NCBI GenBank assembly: GCA_036674765.1
Contig: JARVKI010000134.1
Location: forward strand, 27,114 to 91,113
Source: Seiridium cupressi
Lineage: Eukaryota > Ascomycota > Sordariomycetes > Amphisphaeriales > Sporocadaceae
Direction: 5' to 3'
DNA: 64,000 nt
The notes under the pieces are model-generated. The model was not told where the DNA came from and ran no database searches. It worked only from the letters and a program-made list of their open reading frames with translations. Positions 11,095-20,480 of the stretch are shown here, piece after piece; position 1 is the stretch's first letter; every line of letters starts with the position of its first letter. Made by a program: the position numbers and the translations under genes.

Positions 11095-13075
11095 ATGTCG
11101 GTGATCGTATACAGTGCAGCTATTGCGCTTGTCGCATGGATTATCTACGCTAGGAAAGCTGCAGCCCCGCAGAAAGTCAACCTTCCATATGTCGAATTCG
11201 ACGATGGCAATAACTCTCCAGAAAGGTACAGGAGTGACTACGAGGCTATCCTGCGAAAGGGATATGAACAAGTAAGATACACGCCCAGTCATGTCTACCG
11301 TGCCGATCTTTGCGCCTTGTTTCCCACAGCACACTATAGGTTACCCAAAACTCTAGTTAACGAGCTACAATGCAGTACACTTCCAAGGGTTTGCCTTACT
11401 CCATGAAGGATCCAAATGACCCTGACCGACCGCTTGCGATGTTGCCGTTGAAATACGTCGACGAAGTGAAATGGATCCCCGAGGAACGGATCAGCTTCTG
11501 GAAACACATCGATAAGGTATGCCCATGTCCACAAGCCGCGTTGTGGGCGTCAGGTCCCTAACCCGGTTGTGCATTAGCAATCGATCTTGACCCAGATTGG
11601 CGGGCCGGGAATCACTGAAGAGGTTGCACGAGCAGCTCGGCAGGGCCTCAACAAGGCATTGGGTTAGTCATATCACGGCGTGAATAGGTCAGAGTCTCAC
11701 ACGGGTACAGTCTACTTGATCGAAGATCTCCAACGAGCATGCGGTGTTGCCTATGCAAAGGAAATGCCCTCATGTCCAGGTGAGTGACATACGCCGTCGG
11801 GCGAAAGTTGAACTCTTGTGACTGACCAATCTTACAAAAGAATGGACCACCATCCCACCGTACCCGCTGATCATGAAGGTGTTCGCCAGCATGTCGGCGC
11901 GGATGATTGTTGGGCCTGAGGTAAGCACAGGTGTCATTGTCATCTCCAGCGTCTCTACCCTAGATGTGCAACTTGGACTAATAAGAATATTGTTGTAGCT
12001 CTGTGGGTTCGACTCGGAGTGGCAGCAGTTGTCCATGGAATATGTCAGGAACGCACTAAGCTCGCCGGGCAAGGTTAAGGTCGCCTACCCCCGATGGCTT
12101 TACTGGCTGGCGCAGTACACCGACTCCGGAGTCAGGAAGATGAGGAGCATACAAGAACACGCCAGCCAGATCCTTACCCCCATTTTACAAAATCGGATTG
12201 CTGCTACGGAGGAGTTAAAGGCGAAGGGTGGGAATAAGAGCAGAGGGCCCCGCAAATACGAGGACGGCGTGCAGTGGCTTCTAGACGCGCACAGTGCCCA
12301 TGGTAAGGAGCTCTCAACAACTCAACTGGCACGAGATCTCTTTGTCATCATGACAGCCTCGATACATAGCACCACCGGCGCGGGGCTGTGCATTCTTTTC
12401 GACATGATGGACCATCCGGATGTGATCGACGAGATTCGTGACGAGATTCAGCGTGTTCAGGGAACCCTTGCTGGTGGAATATGGACTCGTGCGGCCTTGG
12501 GGGAACTCCGGCTTCTCGACAGCTTTATGCGAGAAAGCGCCCGTTTCCACGCGCTGACCCAGTGTAAGCAAGCCTCTGTGGCTGCCCTGCGCTTTTTGAA
12601 TGATCGCCACAACTCCATATGTGCTAATCCTTTCTTTTGTTCATTAGATACGGCGGTCCAACGCATCCCCACCACGCCGTGGACCTTTAAGGATGGCCTA
12701 CAAATCCCTGCCGGAACCACGTTCGCATTCCCGAGCTTCCACTACAACTTTGACCCTAAGATACATTCCAACCCCGAGGTTTTCGACGCCAAGCGGCATT
12801 TGCGAAAGCGCGGGAATCTTTCCGACACTCATAAGTACCACTTTGCATCGACGTCTGAGGACTCGGTCAACTGGGGCGCGGGTCGACATGCGTGCCCCGG
12901 CCGCTTCTTTGCCCAGGAGACCCTTAAGCTTATGCTTATGCATTTGCTGATGAACTACGACATTAAGCACGACAAGACATTGGAAGACACACCAAGGTTC
13001 CTGAATCACAACTTGTTCGTAATTCCTAATCCAGCGCTTCCGCTTCTATTCAAAGAGCGCAAGAGGGTAGTGTAG
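11095..13075 (+). CDS. Cytochrome P450 monooxygenase (1)
   Basis: Seven proposed exons: 11095-11271, 11376-11516, 11578-11662, 11711-11779, 11841-11920, 11999-12563 and 12648-13075, giving 514 residues. All introns have GT...AG ends and keep phase. The N-terminus MSVIVYSAAIALVAWIIYAR is an ER membrane anchor. The I-helix region reads LFVIMTASIHSTTGAG, the K-helix ExxR is MRESARFH, and the heme loop is WGAGRHACPGRFF with the axial Cys. The order and sequence resemble fungal multifunctional secondary-metabolite P450s of the GA14-synthase-like kind. It probably oxidises the polyketide-amino acid scaffold. It is transcribed away from the exporter gene. Confidence 0.9.
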
Positions 13076-13657
13076 ATCATTTCATTTGCAAGTTTACGGC
13101 GCCTTCAAAGTAGATGGGTGTAAGGGTGTGGTAATTAAGCTGTTGTTGCGCTGGAGAAGTATTCTCCCTCTACGCTCTCTACTCTAACTTATACGCGACG
13201 CACAGACCACATGGTCCATGACGGGGAAACCCCCGTCACGTGACCGTGACAATGGAAACGTCACCGTCTGTAAAGACTAGAGATACTATTAATCGAGCTT
13301 AGATGGCAATGTGTCGCGGTCTGTACCCTAGGATGTTGCCCGTGCTATTAGTATCAAGATTAAAATTGCCTGTCTTGAGAATTGCGAATCCTCCAATACA
13401 GAAAGCATTTGATTATGGAACGACTCATTCAATCACTGACAACTGGCTCATGTATATCCCCCCGAATGTAGCGCGTTTGGCCAGTCTCCTAGACAATGTC
13501 TGGACCAAGATGTTTGCGGAAGATGTCCAAAGCTTCGTTCCAAGTCTCCTTGTACAGCGATGTGCCACGCTCGCTCGCAAGCAGCTCGCTGGGCCTGAAG
13601 GGTCGTTAGCAAGGCGGTAATCAGGTATCTGCCTGGGTGATCAGGAGATACGGGGGC
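13076..13657. other. Intergenic between P450 and SDR 3' ends
   Basis: The two flanking genes converge here. A 105-codon plus-strand frame (13303-13620) starts with ATG but matches no family I recognise and has no signal peptide; it may be random or a decayed fragment. Confidence 0.4.
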
Positions 13658-14554
13658 TCAGACATACGGTGGATATGCGTCATTCGTCCAGAACTTGCCA
13701 TGGCTGTCCGGGCCAAGCCCGGTCGCACTAACCATGGTCCGGGCGCCCTGCTCGGAGGTGCGGCCCATGATGAAGTAAGTCGCCGACATGGCCAGGGACG
13801 CGGCCAAGGGCAGCTCGTGTAGCATATTGGTCTTGCACAGGCCCGGGCAGTTGGCATTCACCACGATCCGGCTTTTCTCAGCAGGCGCAACCCATTCGGC
13901 GACGCCTTTGGTCATGAACCACGCCACCAACTTCACCAAGAAGTATTGCTTCTGGAAGTCAAACTTTTCTTGGTCGTTCGCGCGCTGGATCAGCGATTGG
14001 TCGGGCGCCAAATCCGCGACCTTGACCTCCTGGTGGGCCACGCTGTTGACGAACGACATGTGCACGGATTCGCTCCCAGGCAGCGAAGCGGCGGTCTCGC
14101 GAAGCTTGGGCAGCAACAGCAACCCCAGGATGCCGGGCGACAGAGCGTCCACCTGAAGCGCGCTCTCATAGCCGTCGGCCGTGGGCTCGTAGTTGACCTT
14201 GGCGACGCCGCCGGCCAGTTGCACGACATGGAGGCGGGGGACGCGCTCGCTCACGGCGCGAGCAAAGTCTCGCACCGAGGCGAAGGAGGCGAGATTGACG
14301 GTCAGCACAACAAAAATGCTCTCTTGGACGCGAGCTGTCTTCATGATGGCCGCCTTGGCTCGCTCACCCTTCTCCAGCGAGCGCACGCCGAGTATCAGCG
14401 GCGATGCGCCCTGCGCCGCATACTTGATGGCGGCGGCGAGCCCGAGCCCGGAGTTGGCGCCCGTCACCAGCACGGCTTTGCCCGTGAACGAGAGATTGGT
14501 CGGGTCAGCCGGTGGGTTGCGGGCCGCACGCCACATAGACTTGGGGTCTGACAT
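13658..14554 (-). CDS. Short-chain dehydrogenase/reductase
   Basis: Intronless, 298 residues. A Rossmann fold begins at about residue 26: AVLVTGANSGLGLAAA contains the TGxxxGxG NAD(P)-binding motif. A catalytic Ser lies in SFVNSVAH and the YxxxK pair in QYFLVKL (about residues 198-202). The layout is that of fungal retinol-dehydrogenase-like SDRs acting on secondary metabolites. Substrate unknown; a ketone or alcohol on the cluster product is likely. It is divergent from the enoyl reductase gene, with a 1.1-kb shared upstream region. Confidence 0.9.
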   Translation of the reverse strand: MSDPKSMWRAARNPPADPTNLSFTGKAVLVTGANSGLGLAAAIKYAAQGASPLILGVRSLEKGERAKAAIMKTARVQESIFVVLTVNLASFASVRDFARAVSERVPRLHVVQLAGGVAKVNYEPTADGYESALQVDALSPGILGLLLLPKLRETAASLPGSESVHMSFVNSVAHQEVKVADLAPDQSLIQRANDQEKFDFQKQYFLVKLVAWFMTKGVAEWVAPAEKSRIVVNANCPGLCKTNMLHELPLAASLAMSATYFIMGRTSEQGARTMVSATGLGPDSHGKFWTNDAYPPYV

Positions 14555-15687
14555 GAGGGGGGGGACGGAGGGATCCGCTACTAACTATCTTGGGGCCTAG
14601 GTGGTGCGGTAGTCGAGCTTTTGTTGACCGAATACAGCAGGACAGGTGCCGCTTTGAGTCAGGTGGATATGGAGATGGGAAGCCGTCAGGAATTATCATC
14701 ACGATACCTGGACTGAAAGGATAGCTGACGCAGAGGACCAAATCGTGCGGACAAGATGAAGCTAGGAGCGGACAGGCATCAGCGTCGTACAGACGCGGCA
14801 GTTTCGTCAGGCTTTTTTTCTTGTGACGATCCAATGTTTGCTGCAATCGTGTGCATACTATCGCCCCCCAAATACGTGCACAGTAATGTTGTACGCCTAC
14901 TGGCCCATAGGCATACGTGAAGTACCATCTCCGCTCCACAGGATTGATGCATGCCGGCATGCTCAACGAGCTGCGTCGCTGGGACTTTGAATTCACTACG
15001 TGCAGGAGGCGGACATCAGTGTACAGCCAGTACATATGTAGTAGCTCTATATTTAGTTTTGCACTTCTCCAACCCCGTGGTTGCATTCGGGCTACCTCAC
15101 AGTTGGGGCCGGGTTCCCCATAGCGCCTGCAAGCATGCAGGGTAAGTGGAATATAACGGCCCGTCAGTCGCTGCGCCTCTCCCTTGCTTTCAAACGAGAT
15201 GACCGGCGCGTAGTAGGCGGTCGGGCGACCAGATTCCCGCCAACAAGGTAGCACGATCATAGTGCACATGTGAATGCAACTACACAGTCAGCACTAGATC
15301 AGCGAAGGAGCAAGATCCTTGATCGTTCGTCATCGGGACCAGACGCATATCATCCGTCTACCGACAGTGAGTCTGACATGCGTGGGACTTTCCCGGTGCA
15401 ACATGCATCGGGTAGCACTCCATGTACCCCCGATTCCGACTCCGAGTCCGGTCCACAACGTCTCCCCGACCCCTGTCTCGGAGAAGGAGCCGAGTATCCT
15501 GGCAGCTCTATCACCGAGAGCCATTCCCATGAACCGTTTGCTGACCTACAGTGGCGGCAGGTATGGCTGGCAAGCTGCTGTAGTCCCTGGCAACCACTCT
15601 AAACAGGACGTTGTTTACGTTGTTAACCGCGTAAAAGATTACTTCTTGTCTTTGGAGACACGTACAAAATTCAAGACGACAGTGCCA
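14555..15687. promoter_or_regulatory. Divergent promoter region, SDR / enoyl reductase
   Basis: Shared upstream region of two cluster genes. Frames within it (for example 14505-15269 minus and 15270-15602 plus) show no domain. The frame of the enoyl reductase stays open upstream to about 15319, but that extension has no homology-like features. A 14-bp perfect palindrome is at 14949-14962. Confidence 0.5.
14949..14962. promoter_or_regulatory. 14-bp perfect palindrome GCATGCCGGCATGC
   Basis: Perfect self-complementary site with a central CCGG in the SDR/enoyl reductase intergenic region. CGG-containing palindromes are typical Zn2Cys6 targets, so it could be an operator of the AflR-type regulator at 2970. 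This is inference only. Confidence 0.35.
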
Positions 15688-16816
15688 ATGGGTGGTCTGC
15701 AGCTCCCAGATTACCAGACTGCTATAATCGCTGACGAATCGGGGCAACTCGTTGTCTCTGACCATGTGGCGCTACCTGAGCTTAGGAGTGATGAGGTCTT
15801 GATTAGGACCGCTGCGGTAGCTGTGAACCCGTCCGATGTGAAGCTAACAGGTTCGATGGGCGCTCCCTCTGCCACGGCCGGTAGTGATTGTGCCGGAATC
15901 GTGGTGGCCGTGGGCGATACAGCCTCAGGTGCATTCCAGATTGGGGACCGCGTGTGTGCACCTGCCGTGCCCATGGACCCTTTGTCGCCTCGTTCCGGAG
16001 CGTTTGCTCAGTATGTGCCAGTAACTGCAGATCTGGCACTGAAAGTCCCTGAGAACATGACTTTGGAGCATGCCGCTAGCCTCGGCACCGGTCTGGCTAC
16101 CATAGGATACGCCCTGTTTCGTTGTCTTCGGATACCTGGGCACCCTGATCGGGTGGCAACGAAGCCAGCCGTTGTCCTGGTCTGGGGTGGAAGCTCAGCT
16201 ACGGGAACAATGGCAATCCAACTTATACGAAGGCAAGTGAATAGATCCAATGCTTGGGTACTCAATATTGATACATCATCTGGCTAGATCCGGCTGCATC
16301 CCAATCACCTCCTGTTCGCGCAAGAATTTTGCACTAGTGGAAAGCTACGGGGCTGAAAAGGCATTCAACTACCACGATACCGACTGCGCAGCACAGATCA
16401 AGGCCTTCACCCACAACGCGCTTGACTATGCATTAGACTGCGTCTGTGATGCCACAAGCATGGCAGCTTGCTATCAGGCGATCGGCCGTGCCGGGGGCGC
16501 CTACACCACATTGGAACCTTACCAGCAACAATCACACGTGCGGAAGAGAGTCCGTCCGTCCTGGCTTCTGGGTACGGCCCTTCTCGGAAGAGAGATCGGC
16601 TGGAAACCTCCTTACCACGTTCATGCTGATCCCATGCTGAGACGGTTTGGTAGTGACTGGTTTCAATGTGCTCAGCGGCTATTATCCTGTGGCGAAATCC
16701 GAGCGCATCCGGTGCGAATCGGGGAGAATGCTGGCTTTCAGCACATTCTCGAAGGTGTTGAGCTCTTAAGACGGAAGGCAGTATCAGGAGAGAAGTTGGT
16801 TTACAGGATTCCGTAG
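15688..16816 (+). CDS. Trans-acting enoyl reductase, LovC-like
   Basis: Exons 15688-16232 and 16288-16816 give 357 residues, close to LovC-type proteins (about 360). The protein is a medium-chain dehydrogenase/quinone reductase. The N-terminal GroES-like part contains VLIRTAAVAVNPSDVKLTG and AGSDCAGIVVAVG; the cofactor loop is VWGGSSATGTMAIQLIRR; the C-terminal part has GAEKAFNYHD. No structural zinc site is seen. In PKS-NRPS pathways such enzymes reduce the growing polyketide in trans because the ER domain of the megasynthase is dead. The intron (16233-16287) has a GC donor (AG/GCAAGT) and restores the frame across the Rossmann fold. The ATG at 15688 was chosen because it directly precedes the conserved N-terminus. 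Confidence 0.88.
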
Positions 16817-16900
16817 TTGTTCATTTGGGATATTTCAGTTAAAAAGTTGGCTTTGACCTTGGGCTAACAATTGCATTCCGTGTCATTCTCTTAATTCCTG

Positions 16901-18178
16901 CTACGTTGGGTAGTTCTTCTGCAATAGCCAAGACGTGCGAGGCATTCTCATGAACTCTGTAAATGCAGGACCGCTCCAATCATCCTTGCTGTCGACAAGA
17001 CCGCCCTTTGCTGTCCCTGAGTAGGCTGTGCCGCCATCTCCGCCACCAAGGTTGTACTCAAAAAGCATTTTCTTATGCTGCACATCGAACATCCAGGTTT
17101 TCTTCTGACTTGGTGAATGGATCACGACCTCCGCGCCCGTCACCTTGTCCCTCAGATCCGGCGTAGTTGCCCCGGGCCCACCATAAATCTTCCGAATCTC
17201 TATATAGTCCTCTGTATCTGACCGCTCGGTACGACGTGTTGCTGCTATCGTCTCTCCGTCCTTCGCCAATATAACTGACCCGACGCTGTTTCCCCTTTGC
17301 AAAGCAGAACCCATATCCAGGAACGACAATGCATAAGGGCCGGCAATGAATTTCACCGCCACCAGGTGAGACAGGCACGTGAACCAGTTGAATGCACCCC
17401 AAAGCCGCTCAGAGCCGCCCATCCCGACGTAGTTGATTTCTTCCCCGTTGATGATGGCGTTGATCTCCAACTTAGCCGCTGGCACGGGCTCGACCCAGTA
17501 GAAATGCGGCACCGTCAACGAGCTCGCGTTAGCCATCGGCCACGGTGAGTTGTCTGCATATCTAGGCCGTACTACCGAGACTAAATCGACCCTGACTTTC
17601 GCCTCGGGTGTATTCATGATGATGCTCGTGCGAGACATATCTTCGGAGACGACGAACTCGTAGAGGTGGTTTTTGCCCTTCCACACGCCGCGACTGCCCA
17701 GTCCCTGACACTCTTCCAATGTTGCCTCTTCCGCATAGTCCACCACGGCGTAACGTGAGCCGTTCTTCAGCGCAAATTCAGCATAAGCCCGTAGGTTTCC
17801 GGACCCCAAGATGGAGTAGTTGGGGTCTCGATAGAAGCCAAAGATGAAGGCCTCACCTCCGTCCAGGGACACACCGTCGAATTCCCACTGTTCGCCGCCC
17901 GTACCGTTCATCGGCTCTATGGCTGGCATCCACCATGAATTCAAGCCACCAGTGGCAAAGCTTGCAGGAGTGTCACGTCCCTGACGGGCCATAGACCAGC
18001 GGGTTGCATGACTGATTGCGCAATTTAGGGAGGTTGAGTCCGGATTATGTGCGTCATGAGACTTCCAAGGTAATTGCAGGTCGGGTTTCTGTGAGTAACT
18101 TGTCTGAACTAAGACAATCAGACATAACGTCAGACGCAGGCGAGGCCATATTGCGCTCCACGATGGAGCAAGCGCCAT
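16901..18178 (-). CDS. Lipocalin-like Diels-Alderase (pericyclase)
   Basis: Intronless, 425 residues. The first 29 residues (hydrophobic LRLTLCLIVLVQTSYSQ) look like a signal peptide or anchor. The rest is beta-rich, with the two-domain lipocalin/AttH-like layout of fungal [4+2] cyclases: GGLNSWWMPAIEP, GEAFIFGFYRDPNYSILG, VPHFYWVEPVPAAKLEINAIINGEEI, a GMGGSERLWGAF loop, and a C-terminal half with the strands YALSFLDMG and VTGAEVVIHSPS. Relatives such as CcsF/PyiF and Fsa2 shape the isoindolone or decalin rings of PKS-NRPS products. It converges with the enoyl reductase gene (84 bp apart). Its presence is the strongest indicator of the compound class. Confidence 0.85.
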   Translation of the reverse strand: MALAPSWSAIWPRLRLTLCLIVLVQTSYSQKPDLQLPWKSHDAHNPDSTSLNCAISHATRWSMARQGRDTPASFATGGLNSWWMPAIEPMNGTGGEQWEFDGVSLDGGEAFIFGFYRDPNYSILGSGNLRAYAEFALKNGSRYAVVDYAEEATLEECQGLGSRGVWKGKNHLYEFVVSEDMSRTSIIMNTPEAKVRVDLVSVVRPRYADNSPWPMANASSLTVPHFYWVEPVPAAKLEINAIINGEEINYVGMGGSERLWGAFNWFTCLSHLVAVKFIAGPYALSFLDMGSALQRGNSVGSVILAKDGETIAATRRTERSDTEDYIEIRKIYGGPGATTPDLRDKVTGAEVVIHSPSQKKTWMFDVQHKKMLFEYNLGGGDGGTAYSGTAKGGLVDSKDDWSGPAFTEFMRMPRTSWLLQKNYPT

Positions 18179-18624
18179 GTTATTACCGTGTGCTATTCGA
18201 TGTACAGTTTCGTGAATGGCGATTGTCTAGCATGGAGTGATCAACATTTGACAGCCAACTCAACTCTGTTTCGATCTATAGCAGGGCCACTAGATTCCGG
18301 CATTCCAAGAGACCCTAGAGGGGGGTGGACAAGGGAGTAGTGTGGGGGCGGCTGACAAGCCGCCACCCATGCTCGGCATCGGACCTGCGAGCTGTATGGG
18401 ATCGGACCCAGCTCAGCCCCGGCCTACACGGTTGCTCACATCCCAGGTCTGCATGCAAGGTTGCGGCCTCTTCCGGAAACTTCCAAAGTGTTAGAGTAGC
18501 AGAGTATTGAGAACAATGTCAAGATAGTCGTGTGTTCTCCATTGAGTTATGCTAATCAACATTTACCATTGCCTAAACTCAACTATCAATTCATCTTCTA
18601 GGGCCGTCCGAGGAAATACTCAAT
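18179..18624. promoter_or_regulatory. Divergent promoter region, Diels-Alderase / P450
   Basis: Shared 446-bp upstream region. It contains two direct copies of ATCGGACC (18378-18385 and 18401-18408), 23 bp apart, in a GC-rich block. No coding region is supported. Confidence 0.45.
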
Positions 18625-20380
18625 ATGCTGGAATCTTGGGCAGAGTTCTTCACCGCAGCCAAAGAGCAATATGCAGCTGCAAAAAGCGGCCTTGGGCCAT
18701 TGCGCTTGACGAAAGGGGATATTGTCATGCTGGCGCTGCGTAAGGGGCTGCACGACCTACACTTGTTCGTATCCGACGTGAAGCAGGACCTAGGAGACAT
18801 ATCGCTTGTGCGACGTACACTTATCCTCGGTCTGGTGGTAACCGTCGCCGCGCTCGCCTTTGATCGCATCACAGCTCACTCCAGGTCACTGGCTCGACAG
18901 TCTGGTCTACCAGTCCTGCAGTGGCCCAAGGGCGTGTCTCGGTGGGACTATCAGGCAGGATTACGCGAGGGTGCACGTAAATACCCGAACACTCCATACA
19001 TCATTTCGTACTCTGGCTATGAGTACGTTGTGTATCCTGGAGCCAGCTTCGATGAGGTCAAGCGATTACCGGCAGCTACAGCGTCCATGATCGAGTGGTT
19101 CACTAGCGTGTACTTTCAAGGCTGGCGCTTCTTGGGACACGACAACAGCTCGCTACACAAGATGCTAGCCGTGGATCTCACACGTGCTGTACCGTCCAAG
19201 ACTCATGAGCGGCAGATACAAGCGTGGAAAGCCATCGATGAGGTCCTAGATGCAGACTCTCGCAACTGGAAAGCGGTCCCTTTGTCATCATCACTTATGG
19301 ATATCGTTGCCCGGACGAACGCAACCAGCTTAGTGGGTCCTGATCTTGGTAACGACCCTCGGTGGTGCAACGCAGTGAAGCGGCTACCAATCGCAATCAT
19401 GCTCCCTGTATTCATTTGCCATGCCGTACCACGCGTTATTCGGCCATTGATCTCGGCTGTGGCTTTCGCGCCGGCTTGGGCACTGTATTGGTATATGGGA
19501 ATGGTTTTACGACCTGTTGTCACAAAGAATATGGAACAGAATGTGACGCTCGATGACCCTATTGATCTGGACAAGTCTAAGAATCCAGGTATCGTTAGCA
19601 ATGGTCCTCAGTCAAGTTTCCCATTGACTGCATGGCTCATGTCTCGATACAACACAAGCGAGCGGAACTTGGAGCAGGTGATTCACGACTACATTGTTAC
19701 GTCTTTCGAAAGCACACCTTCGACAGCAGGGACACTGTACTTTATCCTTGCCGAGTTGGTCGCACGGCCAGCCTTGGTAGAAGAGCTTCGAGACGAGCTC
19801 AAAGCGTCCACGGACAGACATGGGTATCTACCACAGAATCACGTCAGTGGGCTCCCCAAGCTCGACAGCGTCATGCGGGAATCATCGCGCGTGAACGCGT
19901 TCAGCTACCGTGAGTCTCTCGGGCTGTCAGTCGTATCTCTTACTGAAAAGGTCATCTATAGTTACGCTCTTCCGCAAGGTTCTGGGACCAACTCAGCTGT
20001 CGGTGGGTCCCTCGTTGCCGGCAGGGTCTCTCATCTGCGTAGACGCCAACCATCTAACAACCGACCCATCACGGTGGTCAAACGCAGAGACTTTCGAACC
20101 GATGAGGTTTTTCCGCATGCGACAGGAGCCTGGCCAAGAAAATTTGCACCAGTTCACCAGTTTGGGATCGGATGTGCCAGTTTGGGGTGACGGGCTTCAA
20201 GCGTGTCCAGGACGTGTTTTTGCCGCGAGCACCATTAAGATCATACTGGCCCACCTGCTTCTGAGTTATGACCTGCAACTACCTGAGGGTGCACAAAAGC
20301 CGAAGCGGAATTCTATGCCAAACGGGTCAATGAGTCCAGATATGGGTTGCAAGATCTTCATCAGGAAACGTCAGGTCTAG
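18625..20380 (+). CDS. Cytochrome P450 monooxygenase (2)
   Basis: Exons 18625-19909 and 19962-20380 encode 567 residues. About 70 N-terminal residues precede the membrane anchor LILGLVVTVAALAFDRI, an unusually long leader. The I-helix region is YIVTSFESTPSTAGTLYF, the K-helix ExxR is MRESSRVN, and the heme loop is WGDGLQACPGRVFAA with the axial Cys; the usual Arg-His before it is Leu-Gln, a variant seen in other fungal P450s. The 52-bp intron (GTGAGT...CTATAG) keeps phase and joins PTQLSVGPSLPAG correctly. Its role is presumably late oxidation of the cyclised scaffold. Its 3' end converges on the FAD oxidase gene, 100 bp away. Confidence 0.9.
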
Positions 20381-20480
20381 GCTGATCTTGGAGATGTCCG
20401 GGCGGAAACGCAAGTACTCTGTAAACTTGAGGTTGGATAGATCTATTAAGTCCCGACTATCGGAATACGATGTAAATTTG

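Noticed and set aside
13303..13620. 105-codon plus-strand frame between P450 and SDR
   Set aside because: No recognisable family, signal peptide or splice extension; may be chance.
13946..14551. Long plus-strand open frame opposite the SDR gene
   Set aside because: It is the antisense shadow of a GC-rich gene with clear SDR motifs; its translation has no domain.
14505..15269. 254-codon minus-strand frame between SDR and enoyl reductase
   Set aside because: No domain, overlaps the SDR start, and the region is better explained as a promoter.
15319..15687. Upstream in-frame extension of the enoyl reductase
   Set aside because: No family resemblance; the conserved N-terminus begins just after the ATG at 15688.
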